Assembly: GCA_947451145.1 (NCBI GenBank)
Contig: CANFXW010000011.1
Coordinates: 1-64,000, forward strand
DNA: 64,000 nt
Direction: 5' to 3'
Source: Sphingomonadaceae bacterium
GTDB taxonomy: Bacteria; Pseudomonadota; Alphaproteobacteria; Sphingomonadales; Sphingomonadaceae
Below the pieces are notes generated by a model, which was not told the DNA's origin, did no database searches, and saw only the letters and a list, made by a program, of their open reading frames with translations. This document shows, in pieces, positions 43,892 to 52,518 of this stretch. Both the position numbers and the translations under genes were made by a program. Numbering within the stretch: the first letter of the stretch is position 1; each line of letters starts with the position of its first letter.

Positions 43892-44800
43892 CTAACCCTT
43901 CGCCTGTCCTGCTCCGACCATTGACTGCAGGATCTCCTCCGAAATTGACTGAACCGCGCCCGGATTGTGCGAGACGAACAGGGTATTGGTCTTGTCGTTC
44001 TCGCCAATCGATTTCAGCGTATCGAAGTATTGAGTGACGAGCACCAGTTGCATCGCCTCACGTGCGGTGCCACCGCCGAGGGTCTTCTGAAAGCCCTCGA
44101 TCGAGGTGCTCAGCCCCTCGATGATTGCTTTGCGCTGGTTGGCGATGCCCTGGCCCTGCAGAGCCTTGCTCTCGGCTTCGGCCTCGGCCTTTTTGACGAC
44201 GAGGATCTTCTCCGCCTCGCCGCGCGCATTGGCAGCGACCTGTTCGCGTTGGGCGGCGTTGATGTCGTTCATCGCCGCCTTGACCTTGGCATCGGGGACG
44301 ATGTCGGTGACCAGCACGTTGACGATCTCATATCCGAAGGCGTCCATGTCGACGTCGAGTTCCTTCTTCACCGCCGCCGCAATTGACGACTGGCTGGCAA
44401 AGACTTCATCGAGCGACATGCCCGGAACGTGGCCCAGCACCACCTGTTCGACGTAGGACTGGATCTGCGCCACCGGATCGGCGAGGCTGTAATAGGCCTC
44501 AAACACCTTTTCGGGACGAACCCGGGTCTGCACCGAGATCGGGATGGTGACGAACACGTTGTCGCGCGTTTTGGTTTCCATGGTCAGCGCGATCTGGTTG
44601 ACCCGCAGGCTGACCTTGCCTTCCACCTTTTCGATAAACGGGATCTTCCAGCCAAGCCCCGGCCCGGCGGTGCGCAGGAACTGGTTGAAGCGGGTTATCA
44701 CTGCTGTTTCAGCGGTTTGCACCGTGAAAAAGCTGCCGAAAACCACGCCCAGAACCACAATGGCGAAGAAGAATTCGATCACGGTTTTTACGAAGTCCAT
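43892..44800 (-). CDS. SPFH/Band 7 domain protein
   Basis: Membrane-anchored SPFH scaffold protein (stomatin/prohibitin/HflK-C-like), 302 residues. One N-terminal membrane segment (TVIEFFFAIVVLGVVFGSFF) is followed by the Band 7 domain (VQTAETAVITRFNQFLRTAGPGLGWKIPFIEKVE) and a coiled coil rich in Ala/Glu (REQVAANARGEAEKILVVKKAEAEAES). Probably forms membrane microdomain oligomers and may influence proteases such as FtsH. No NfeD partner is adjacent. Ends seven bases from the convergent pgsA. Confidence 0.92.
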   Translation of the reverse strand: MDFVKTVIEFFFAIVVLGVVFGSFFTVQTAETAVITRFNQFLRTAGPGLGWKIPFIEKVEGKVSLRVNQIALTMETKTRDNVFVTIPISVQTRVRPEKVFEAYYSLADPVAQIQSYVEQVVLGHVPGMSLDEVFASQSSIAAAVKKELDVDMDAFGYEIVNVLVTDIVPDAKVKAAMNDINAAQREQVAANARGEAEKILVVKKAEAEAESKALQGQGIANQRKAIIEGLSTSIEGFQKTLGGGTAREAMQLVLVTQYFDTLKSIGENDKTNTLFVSHNPGAVQSISEEILQSMVGAGQAKG

Positions 44801-44866
44801 GCCTGCCTGCTCCCCTTTGGTATCACCGGACTATCGCCCGAGTGGCTGTGATTGGCAACCGGGCGC

Positions 44867-45763
44867 TCACCCGGCCCGCAATTCCTCGGCGAGCAACCGG
44901 AATTCCTCGGTCCGCGGCGAATTCTTGCGCCAGACGAGGGCGATTTCGCGGTTGGCGCTGTTTGATTTGAGCGGCCGCGCCACCACCTGCGTGCCGTTCA
45001 GGATGCCCGCATCAATTGCCATTTCGGGCAGCATGGTGAGGCCCAGGCCATTGTCGACCATCTGTACCAGCGTGTGCAGACTGGTGCCGATCATCGTCGC
45101 CGAGGCGCGCAGTTCCGGGCGGTTGCAGGCGGCGAGGGCATGGTCCTTCAGGCAGTGCCCGTCTTCGAGCAGCAGCAGCCGGTTCTCGTCGATCAGCTCT
45201 GGCGCAATCTCGGCCGGAGGATCGCGCGGATCATCCTTGGGGAAGGCGACGAACAGCGCGTCGAGCTCGATGCATTCCTTCTCGACCTCGCCGGTGGGGA
45301 AGGGGAGCGCAAGCAGCACGCAATCTGCGCGGCCGTGGTGCAGCGATTCCATGGCGGCGGCGCTGGTTTCCTCGCGCAGGAACAGCTTCAGCGCAGGCCG
45401 CTCACGGCGCAGGCGCGGGAGCATGCGGGGCAGCAGGAACGGCGCAATCGTCGGGATCACACTCATCCGCACTTCGCCCGAAAGCGGCATTCCGGCGGAC
45501 TGGACCATATCCGAAAGCTCTTCCGCCTCGCGCAGGATCCGGTGCGCCTTGGCGACCACTGCATTGCCGAGCGGGGTAAAGCGCACGGTGCGCTTGGTGC
45601 GTTCCACCAGCACCACGCCGAGCAACATCTCCAGATCGCGCAGGCCTGCGGAGAGCGTCGATTGCGAGACAAAGCAGGCATCGGCGGCGCGCCCGAAATG
45701 GCCGTGCTCGTGCAGAGCGACGAGGTATTGCAGCTGTTTGAGAGTGGGGTGGTAAACGGTCAT
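44867..45763 (-). CDS. oxyR: hydrogen-peroxide-responsive regulator OxyR
   Basis: LysR-type regulator that senses peroxide by forming a disulfide. The N-terminal winged helix (LKQLQYLVALHEHGHFGRAADAC, FVSQSTLSAGLRDLE) is followed by the effector domain. The pair Cys204 and Cys213 (DGHCLKDHALAACN, nine residues apart) matches the redox pair Cys199/Cys208 of E. coli OxyR, which separates it from ordinary LysR proteins. 298 residues. No catalase or ahp gene is adjacent. Repeated GTTGACA half-sites lie just upstream. Confidence 0.92.
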   Translation of the reverse strand: MTVYHPTLKQLQYLVALHEHGHFGRAADACFVSQSTLSAGLRDLEMLLGVVLVERTKRTVRFTPLGNAVVAKAHRILREAEELSDMVQSAGMPLSGEVRMSVIPTIAPFLLPRMLPRLRRERPALKLFLREETSAAAMESLHHGRADCVLLALPFPTGEVEKECIELDALFVAFPKDDPRDPPAEIAPELIDENRLLLLEDGHCLKDHALAACNRPELRASATMIGTSLHTLVQMVDNGLGLTMLPEMAIDAGILNGTQVVARPLKSNSANREIALVWRKNSPRTEEFRLLAEELRAG

Positions 45764-45787
45764 GCCGCCACCCTTAGCAGGTGCGGC

Positions 45788-45819
45788 GAGGTTGACATAG
45801 TTGACACCTTGTCAACCTC
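45788..45819. promoter_or_regulatory. operator-like array upstream of oxyR
   Basis: GTTGACA occurs at 45791-45797 and 45800-45806 in direct orientation (nine-base period) and inverted as TGTCAAC at 45810-45816; the whole is bounded by GAGG/CCTC. It begins 25 bases before the oxyR start and overlaps the expected promoter. The remaining sequence to 46028 shows only an extra GAGGTTGAC near 45881 and no gene. Confidence 0.55.
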
Positions 45820-46028
45820 GCGCGAGGGGCGGTTTGTGGCGGAAACCTGCGGGGTTTGGGGGTGTCTTGACGCCGAGGTTGACGGGCGGAAAACAAAAGA
45901 TCCCGGTCCCGGATCGAGGCAAAGCGGTGCAGACGATGGCGTCAAGAGTGGCAGGGATTTGCAGAGACTTGGCATTGCGGGGGATATGCCATCGGGGTGG
46001 GGTGTAGGAAAGGCAGTCGATCTGCCCC

Positions 46029-46838
46029 CTACTTCCCCACGGTAAAACTGTAGGGGATATACAAGAACACCTGCGTGTTGCTCACCTGGGTCCAGGCGAT
46101 TTCCCGGTCGAGGCCGGAGATGGTTGCGCCGTATTCTGTGCCATAAAAGCCTGCCGCGTGTTTGGTGCCTTCGGCGATCCGGCGGTAGATTTCGTCGCGG
46201 TATTGTTCGGGGTTGACGATGGTCAGCGCCATCATGCCCTTTTGCGTGATCAGCGAACGGCCGGTGGCGGGCACGCCTTTGACGAAAGTGGAGATCTTCT
46301 TCTGGGCCTCGGCGATTGTGCCATCGAGCTTGGTCTTGACCATCAGCCGAACGGTGGCGTTGCTGCCGTCGTCCTCGAAATCGGGCTTGGGCTTGGCGTT
46401 ATTGTCATCATCATCGTCGTCGCTGTCGTCTTCGTCCTCTTCCTCGCTATCGTCCTTTTTGGCGAGTGCGGGAAGCAGCGTGCGCCAGTTTTCGCGGGTG
46501 ACTTCGGTGACTTCGTACTGGCCGATGACCAGACCGAGTCCATCCTTCTTGGCCCGGTCAAGCGCGGCGAGGAGCATCGATTCAACCTCGTGCTTGCGCA
46601 TGTCCTCGTCGCGCGAATCCGAAACGATCTCGATATGGCGGACGGCGGAATCGGCCTGCCGCTTGAGCCCGATCACCGGGCGGCGATCGAGATAGGGAAG
46701 CTGCGTCATCACCGACGGCAGGTGCTCGGTTCGCTTCTGTGCGGTTACAATGATCTCGCTCGCGCCATCATCCTGCGCCGGGGCGGCTGTGGCGATAAGG
46801 GCTGACCCGGCGAGCGCCATTGCCGCCAGAAACCGCAT
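46029..46838 (-). CDS. exported protein of unknown function with TonB-box-like N-terminus (paralog B)
   Basis: Unrecognised family; paralogous to the gene just upstream. Signal peptide MRFLAAMALAGSALIATAAPAQ, then EIIVTAQKR (residues 28-36), which looks like the TonB box of sphingomonad TonB-dependent receptors, although no barrel follows. Shared blocks with the paralog are RPVIGLKRQADSAV, VSDSRDEDMRKHEVESML, TRENWRTLLP, LTIVNPEQYRDEIYRRIAEGTK and the C-terminal WTQVSNTQVFLYIPYSFTVG. An acidic Asp/Glu tract (about 129-146) is unique to this copy. The start at 46838 follows GGGGGAGG. Periplasmic location is inferred. A distant SIMPL-like fold is possible but unproven. Confidence 0.75.
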   Translation of the reverse strand: MRFLAAMALAGSALIATAAPAQDDGASEIIVTAQKRTEHLPSVMTQLPYLDRRPVIGLKRQADSAVRHIEIVSDSRDEDMRKHEVESMLLAALDRAKKDGLGLVIGQYEVTEVTRENWRTLLPALAKKDDSEEEDEDDSDDDDDDNNAKPKPDFEDDGSNATVRLMVKTKLDGTIAEAQKKISTFVKGVPATGRSLITQKGMMALTIVNPEQYRDEIYRRIAEGTKHAAGFYGTEYGATISGLDREIAWTQVSNTQVFLYIPYSFTVGK

Positions 46839-46855
46839 GGTCTTGCCTCCCCCGA

Positions 46856-47617
46856 TCATTTCTTCGCTCCGATGGTGTAGCTGTAGGGCAGGTAGAGAAA
46901 CACGTCAGTGCTGCTCACCTGTGACCAGCTGACAGGCCCGTCGATGCCGTTGACGGTGGGCGTGAAGTCAGGGCCGAATACGGCGGCCTGTTTGCGCGCG
47001 TCTTCTGCCACCAGCGCGATTACCGCGTCGCGGTACTGGTCGGGATTTACCACGGTAAGGGTGATGTCGGGCAGGTCAATCGAAGAGCCGGTTTCGAAAG
47101 TGCCGCGGCCGGTGCCCTTCACCGACTTGACGAAATCGGCGAGCTTCTTGCGCGTGGCGAAGGCCGAGGCTCCGAGCGGGGCCTTGAGCATGAATTCGAT
47201 CTTGCCGGTATCGACCCGGCCGGCCCAGACCACCGGCAGGGTCTTGTAATTGTCGCGGGTGATCGTGCGGAGCGGGACGTTGCCCACCACAAGCTGGATG
47301 CCCGCCGCTGCCGCGCGATCGATTACGGTTTCCATCACCGTGTATATCTCTTTGTTACGCTGGGCGGCATCGCGCGTGTCAGAAGTGACATAGACCGACA
47401 TCACCCCGGAATCTGCACGGCGGCGTAGACCGACCACCGGCCGGTTCTGCTGGGCATAGGCGGCATTACCGCGACTGGCGGTGACCAGCACTTCGCCAAG
47501 GCCCTGATCTTCGGCTTTGGCCTGATCACTGCCCTTGGCCTGTGTGGTCTGGCAGTAAGCGGCGGAGGGCAGGGCAAGCCCCGCAAGCAGCAAGGCAATT
47601 CCGGTCAAGGCGCGCAT
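46856..47617 (-). CDS. exported protein of unknown function with TonB-box-like N-terminus (paralog A)
   Basis: 253 residues with signal peptide MRALTGIALLLAGLALPSAAYC. Residues 42-49 (EVLVTASR) again resemble a TonB box. The remaining domain parallels paralog B: RPVVGLRRRADSGVMSVYVTSDTRD, TRDNYKTLPVVWAG, LTVVNPDQYRDAVIALVAEDARKQAA and WSQVSSTDVFLYLPYSYTIG. It lacks the acidic tract. The stop overlaps the first possible start of paralog B, so the two are co-expressed. No function can be named. Confidence 0.75.
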   Translation of the reverse strand: MRALTGIALLLAGLALPSAAYCQTTQAKGSDQAKAEDQGLGEVLVTASRGNAAYAQQNRPVVGLRRRADSGVMSVYVTSDTRDAAQRNKEIYTVMETVIDRAAAAGIQLVVGNVPLRTITRDNYKTLPVVWAGRVDTGKIEFMLKAPLGASAFATRKKLADFVKSVKGTGRGTFETGSSIDLPDITLTVVNPDQYRDAVIALVAEDARKQAAVFGPDFTPTVNGIDGPVSWSQVSSTDVFLYLPYSYTIGAKK

Positions 47618-47703
47618 GATTATCCCTCCCGAAGAGGAATATCCCTGTTTTCTAGGTGCTTGGCAAGAGCGTTGCGAGGGCTGCGCGACCTGCGGTTTTG
47701 CGC

Positions 47704-48909
47704 CTATTCGGCCGCCGCAGCAGCCGCTTCCTCTTCCACCACATCATCAACATGCGTCATCTTCAGCTTGCCGCCCACCACGGCGAAGGCGAGCTTGCCT
47801 TCAACCAGATCGAGCGCATCCTTGCCGAAGGTTTCAAACCGCCAGCCTTCGAGCAGCGAGAGGTTCTTGCGCACGCCAGCCGCCAGCAGTTCCAGATCAT
47901 CGCTGCGGGCGAGGAGGCGGGAGGCGACGTCGATCTCGCGGCTGCGGATCTTGAGCAGCAGCTTGAGCAGATCGGCAACCAGCGCGCCTTCCTTGCCCAG
48001 CGGAGCGCCGCGCGGGGTGCGCGGTGGCAGCTCGTCGTCGGTCAGCGGGGTGGATGCTTCGATCGCCGCCATCAGGCGCTTGCCGATTTCGTTGTCGCGC
48101 CAGCCGGGCGAAAGGCCGCGCACTTTGGCGAGGTCTGCCTGTTGCTTGGGCGGGTGGCTGGCGATGTCGGCGACGGTTTCGTCGCGGGCGATGCGGCCGC
48201 GCGGGATGTTCTTGTCCTGCGCTTCCAGCTCGCGCCACCGGGCCAGAGCCTTGAGCCGCCCGAGCATCGCCGGACTGCGTCCTGCCGCCTTGATTCGCAT
48301 CCACGCCTTGTCGGGATCGTTGCGATAGCCTTCGGGATCGGCGAGCTTTTCCATCTCGGCATCAAGCCAAACCCCGCGCCCGGTCTTGATCAGGCGCTTG
48401 AGGATCTTGGGGAAGATCTCGGAAAGGTGGGTGACGTCGCCAATCGCATATTCGATCTGCCGCGCATCGAGCGGGCGGCGCGACCAATCCGTAAACCGCG
48501 CGCCCTTGTCCACCGTGATGCCGAGCCAGGACTCGCACAGGTTGGCATAGCCGATCTGCTCGGACTGGCTGATCGCCATCATCGCGATCTGGGTATCGAA
48601 GATCGGGTGAGGGGTCTTGCCGGTCAGGTTGTAGATAATTTCCACATCCTGTCCGCCGGCGTGAAACACCTTCAGCACGTCTTCGTTATTGACCAGCAGA
48701 TCGAGCAGCGGGGTCATATCCAGCCCCGAAGCCATCGGATCAACCGCCGCCGCCTCGTTCGAGTCAGCGATCTGGATCAGGCACAGTTCGGGCCAATAGG
48801 TGTTCTCGCGCATGAATTCTGTGTCGACACAGATAAAGTCGGCGCGGGAGAGTCGCTCGCACAACTGGGTGAGCGATTCGGTGTCGGTAATCAGAGGATG
48901 TATCTTCAT
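47704..48909 (-). CDS. rnd: ribonuclease D
   Basis: 3'-5' exoribonuclease that helps trim tRNA 3' ends. DEDDy residues are visible: Asp and Glu in FICVDTEFMRENTYWPELCLIQ, Asp in FHAGGQDVEIIYNLTG, and Tyr/Asp in EYAIGDVTHLSEIFPKIL. The C-terminal region carries an HRDC domain (KQQADLAKVRGLSPGWRDNEIGKRLMAAIEA). 401 residues. Divergent from aspS; a GAGCCC/GGGCTC hairpin lies in its 5' leader at 48925-48940. Confidence 0.95.
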   Translation of the reverse strand: MKIHPLITDTESLTQLCERLSRADFICVDTEFMRENTYWPELCLIQIADSNEAAAVDPMASGLDMTPLLDLLVNNEDVLKVFHAGGQDVEIIYNLTGKTPHPIFDTQIAMMAISQSEQIGYANLCESWLGITVDKGARFTDWSRRPLDARQIEYAIGDVTHLSEIFPKILKRLIKTGRGVWLDAEMEKLADPEGYRNDPDKAWMRIKAAGRSPAMLGRLKALARWRELEAQDKNIPRGRIARDETVADIASHPPKQQADLAKVRGLSPGWRDNEIGKRLMAAIEASTPLTDDELPPRTPRGAPLGKEGALVADLLKLLLKIRSREIDVASRLLARSDDLELLAAGVRKNLSLLEGWRFETFGKDALDLVEGKLAFAVVGGKLKMTHVDDVVEEEAAAAAAE

Positions 48910-48945
48910 CGGACTTTTCTGTATGAGCCCATGCGGGCTCCCGGC

Positions 48946-48974
48946 TTGACAAAACGACGGGCTTCGCCTGTTAG
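48946..48974 (+). promoter_or_regulatory. putative aspS promoter
   Basis: TTGACA, 17-base spacer, TGTTAG: a good sigma-70-type match 47 bases upstream of aspS in the rnd-aspS divergent gap. Confidence 0.5.
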
Positions 48975-49021
48975 CCCGCTGCTTCCCCCTGCCTGATTGC
49001 AGACATTTTGGAAAGACTACG

Positions 49022-50803
49022 ATGCACGCCTATCGCACACATACCTGTGGAGCACTGACCGCCGCCGCCGTTGGCGAGACGGTGCGGCTCTCGGGCTGGG
49101 TCCACCGCAAGCGCGATCACGGGGGCGTGCTGTTCGTCGATCTGCGCGATCACTATGGCATGACGCAGATCGTTGCCGACGTGGATAGCCCGGCGCTGGC
49201 GCTGCTCGATGGCCTGCGGGTGGAGAGCGTTGTCACCATCGACGGCACGGTAAAGGCGCGCAGCGAATCCACGGTGAACCCCAACCTGCCGACCGGCGCT
49301 ATCGAGGTCTATGCGCGCGGCGCGACCGTGCTCAGCCGCGCCGAGGAACTGCCGATGCCGGTGGCGGGCGAGCAGGAATACCCTGAGGATATCCGCCTGC
49401 GCTATCGCTTCCTCGATCTGCGCCGCGAAACGCTGCACAAGAACATCATGACCCGCACGGCGGTGATCCGCGAAACGCGGCGGCGGATGGAAGATATCGG
49501 CTTTACCGAGTTCTCCACGCCTATCCTGACGGCGAGCAGCCCCGAAGGCGCGCGCGATTTCCTCGTGCCGAGCCGCATCCATCCCGGCACTTTCTTCGCG
49601 CTGCCGCAGGCACCGCAACAGTACAAGCAGCTGCTGATGGTCGCCGGTTTCGACCGCTATTTCCAGATCGCCCCCTGCTTCCGCGACGAAGACCCGCGCG
49701 CCGACCGTCTGCCGGGCGAATTCTATCAGCTCGATCTCGAGATGAGCTTTGTTACCCAGGAAGAGATCTGGGAGACGATGGAACCGGTGATGGCCGGGAT
49801 TTTCGAGACCTTTGCCGAGGGCAAGGCCGTAACCCCCGCCGGCCAGTTCCCGCGCATTCCCTATGCCCAGGCGATGCTCGATTACGGCACCGACAAGCCC
49901 GATCTGCGCAACCCGCTGATCATCCGTGACGTCACCAGCGAGTTCACCCAGTCCGGCTTTGGCCTGTTTGAAAAGATCGTCGGCACCGGCGGCAAGGTTC
50001 GCTTGATCCCGGCCCCCGAAACCGCAGGCCTTTCCCGCAAGTTCTTCGACGACATGAACGAGTGGGCGCGCAGCGAGGGCCACGCAGGCCTTGGCTATGC
50101 CACCCGCAAGGACGGCGTGTTCGGCGGCCCGATCGCCAAGAATCACGGCGAGGACAAGATGGCCGCGCTGTGGGACCGCCTTGGCCTTGGCCCCAACGAC
50201 GGCGCCTTCTTCGCCGCTGGCAAGGAAGAACAAGCCGCAAAGCTCGCCGGACAAGCCCGCGCCCGCGTGGGCGAGACGCTTGATCTGATCGAAAAGGACG
50301 CCTTCCGCTTCTGCTGGATCATCGACTTCCCGTTCTATGAATGGAGCGAGGAAGAAAAGAAGGTCGATTTCGCGCACAACCCGTTCTCGATGCCGCAGGG
50401 CGGGCTTGAGGCGCTGGAAACGCAGGATCCGCTGACGATCAAGGCGTTCCAGTACGATATGGTCTGCAACGGCTATGAGCTGGCATCAGGCTCGATCCGT
50501 AACCAGCACCCAGATCTGATGGTCAAGGCCTTCGAACTGACCGGCCTCACACAGGCCGACGTCGAAGCCCGCTTCGGCGGCATGTACCGCGCCTTCCAGT
50601 ATGGCGCACCGCCGCACGGCGGCATGGCGGCAGGCGTCGACCGTATGGTCATGCTGCTCTGCGGCGTGCAGAACCTGCGCGAAATCACCCTGTTCCCGAT
50701 GAACCAGCGCGCCGAAGATCTGCTGATGGGGGCGCCTGCTCAGGCCGAAATGAAGCAGCTGCGGGAGTTGCACTTGCGGGTGATTGAACCACAGAAAGGG
50801 TGA
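49022..50803 (+). CDS. aspS: aspartyl-tRNA synthetase
   Basis: Class IIb aminoacyl-tRNA synthetase. The N-terminal OB fold binds the anticodon ([26 protein letters not shown]). Class II motif 2 is [24 protein letters not shown] and motif 3 is [15 protein letters not shown]. The bacterial GAD insertion domain is present between them. 593 residues is full length. Many alphaproteobacteria use a non-discriminating enzyme together with GatCAB; that cannot be decided here. Confidence 0.97.
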   Translation: MHAYRTHTCGALTAAAVGETVRLSGWVHRKRDHGGVLFVDLRDHYGMTQIVADVDSPALALLDGLRVESVVTIDGTVKARSESTVNPNLPTGAIEVYARGATVLSRAEELPMPVAGEQEYPEDIRLRYRFLDLRRETLHKNIMTRTAVIRETRRRMEDIGFTEFSTPILTASSPEGARDFLVPSRIHPGTFFALPQAPQQYKQLLMVAGFDRYFQIAPCFRDEDPRADRLPGEFYQLDLEMSFVTQEEIWETMEPVMAGIFETFAEGKAVTPAGQFPRIPYAQAMLDYGTDKPDLRNPLIIRDVTSEFTQSGFGLFEKIVGTGGKVRLIPAPETAGLSRKFFDDMNEWARSEGHAGLGYATRKDGVFGGPIAKNHGEDKMAALWDRLGLGPNDGAFFAAGKEEQAAKLAGQARARVGETLDLIEKDAFRFCWIIDFPFYEWSEEEKKVDFAHNPFSMPQGGLEALETQDPLTIKAFQYDMVCNGYELASGSIRNQHPDLMVKAFELTGLTQADVEARFGGMYRAFQYGAPPHGGMAAGVDRMVMLLCGVQNLREITLFPMNQRAEDLLMGAPAQAEMKQLRELHLRVIEPQKG

Positions 50804-50894
50804 GTAGGGCTGTTCCACCCTCTTGCCAGCAAGCGAAGCCTTCTCTAGGGCGGCTTCAAACCTGTTTAACCTCCGTTCCAGAAGGGGCATTTTG

Positions 50895-51131
50895 ATGAGC
50901 GACACCGCAGACCGCGTGAAGAAGATTGTCGTCGAGCACCTCGGCGTTGAAGCCGATAAGGTGACCGAAGACGCAAGCTTCATTGATGATCTTGGCGCAG
51001 ACAGCCTTGATATCGTTGAGCTGGTCATGGCCTTCGAAGAGGAATTCGGCGTCGAAATCCCTGACGATGCGGCTGAAAAGATCAGCACCGTCACCGATGC
51101 CATCAAGTACATTGATGAGAACAAGGGCTAA
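50895..51131 (+). CDS. acpP: acyl carrier protein
   Basis: A 78-residue acidic carrier of fatty acid synthesis. The phosphopantetheine serine is in [19 protein letters not shown]. The ATG follows GAAGGGG by seven bases; the in-frame upstream TTG is not needed. It lies directly before fabF, the standard order. Confidence 0.97.
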   Translation: MSDTADRVKKIVVEHLGVEADKVTEDASFIDDLGADSLDIVELVMAFEEEFGVEIPDDAAEKISTVTDAIKYIDENKG

Positions 51132-51201
51132 CCAGCCCAAGCCTCTGCCATCCCGAGCCTGTCGAGGGCTGGCGATGAGGCATCGGAGTTGAGAAATAAT
51201 G

Positions 51202-51239
51202 ACAGGCTCAACCTTCAAGAGGTTGGGCCTGTTGTGTTT
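51202..51239 (+). terminator. hairpin with T tract between acpP and fabF
   Basis: CAGGCTCAACCT / AGGTTGGGCCTG (one wobble) with a five-base loop, followed by TTGTGTTTT. It may let only a fraction of acpP transcripts continue into fabF. A second GAGCCTGTC at 51155-51163 is inverted relative to its left arm and could form an alternative structure. Confidence 0.65.
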
Positions 51240-51251
51240 TCGGAGAGTTGC

Positions 51252-52514
51252 ATGCGTCGTGTAGTCGTTACCGGACTTGGTCTTGTCACCCCGCTGGGGG
51301 CTGATGTTGAAACCACTTGGGCAAACATCCTCGCCAGCAAATCGGGCGCTGGACGCATCACGCGTTTCGATGCTTCCGACCAGAAGTGCCTGATCGCCTG
51401 CGAGGTAAAGCCCGCCGATCACCCCTATGGCTTTGACCCCAACAAGCGCGTTGACCACAAGGTTCAGCGGCAGGTCGATCCCTTCATCATCTATGGCATC
51501 GATGCCGCAGGGCAAGCGATCGAAGACGCCGGCCTTGAAGACATGCCCGAGGAATGGCGCGAGCGCGCTGGTTGCTCGATCGGTTCGGGAATCGGCGGCC
51601 TGCCGGGCATCGAAAGCGAATCACTGGTGCTCGCCGAAAAGGGCCCGGGCCGTGTTTCGCCGCATTTTGTCCACGGCCGCCTGATCAACCTGATCTCGGG
51701 TCAGGTCTCGATCAAATATGGCCTGATGGGCCCAAACCACGCCGTGGTGACTGCCTGCTCGACCGGCGCGCACTCGATTGGTGACGCAGCACGGATGATC
51801 CGCGACGACGATGCCGACATCATGCTGGCTGGCGGCTCGGAAGGCACTGTCTGCCCGATCGGCATCGCCGGTTTCGCTCAGGCGCGCGCGCTCAACTGCA
51901 GCTTCAACGACAACCCCGAAGGCGCAAGCCGCCCCTATGACAAGGACCGCGACGGTTTTGTCATGGGTGAGGGCGCTGGCGTTGTTGTTCTGGAAGAACT
52001 GGAACACGCCAAGGCACGCGGCGCGAAGATCTACGCCGAAGTCGTCGGCTATGGCCTGTCGGGCGATGCCTATCACGTCACGGCCCCGCACCCCGAAGGC
52101 AAAGGCGCGGAAAATGCCATGCGTATGGCGCTGAAAAAGGCCGGCATGGGCCCGGGCGACATCGACTATGTCAACGCCCACGGCACCTCGACCATGGCCG
52201 ACACCATCGAACTCGCCGCAGTAAAGCGCGTGCTGGGCGATGGCCTGTCCGGCGCTTCGATGAGCAGCACCAAGTCGGCGATCGGCCACTTGCTCGGCGG
52301 TGCAGGCGCAGTCGAGACGATCTTCTGCATCCTCGCCATCCGCGATCAGGTGGTGCCGCCAACGCTCAATCTGGATAACCCGGATGAAGGCACCGAAGGC
52401 GTCGATCTGGTTCCGCATGTGGCCCGCAAGCGCACGGTTCGCGCCGCGCTGAACAATTCGTTCGGCTTTGGCGGGACCAATGCCAGCGTGATTGTGAAGG
52501 CCTTCGAGGAATAA
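51252..52514 (+). CDS. fabF: 3-oxoacyl-ACP synthase II
   Basis: Condensing enzyme of fatty acid elongation (KAS II). The catalytic triad is Cys in VTACSTGAHSIG, His in VNAHGTSTMADTIE and His in SAIGHLLGGAGAVE. RRVVVTGLGLVTPLG is the conserved start, giving 420 residues from ATG 51252 after GGAGAG; longer in-frame starts are not supported. It probably shares a transcript with acpP and mltG. Confidence 0.97.
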   Translation: MRRVVVTGLGLVTPLGADVETTWANILASKSGAGRITRFDASDQKCLIACEVKPADHPYGFDPNKRVDHKVQRQVDPFIIYGIDAAGQAIEDAGLEDMPEEWRERAGCSIGSGIGGLPGIESESLVLAEKGPGRVSPHFVHGRLINLISGQVSIKYGLMGPNHAVVTACSTGAHSIGDAARMIRDDDADIMLAGGSEGTVCPIGIAGFAQARALNCSFNDNPEGASRPYDKDRDGFVMGEGAGVVVLEELEHAKARGAKIYAEVVGYGLSGDAYHVTAPHPEGKGAENAMRMALKKAGMGPGDIDYVNAHGTSTMADTIELAAVKRVLGDGLSGASMSSTKSAIGHLLGGAGAVETIFCILAIRDQVVPPTLNLDNPDEGTEGVDLVPHVARKRTVRAALNNSFGFGGTNASVIVKAFEE

Positions 52515-52518
52515 GCCG

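Noticed and set aside
48971..50377. 468-codon minus-strand frame opposite aspS
   Set aside because: Antisense of an unmistakable AspRS; no ribosome site or motif.
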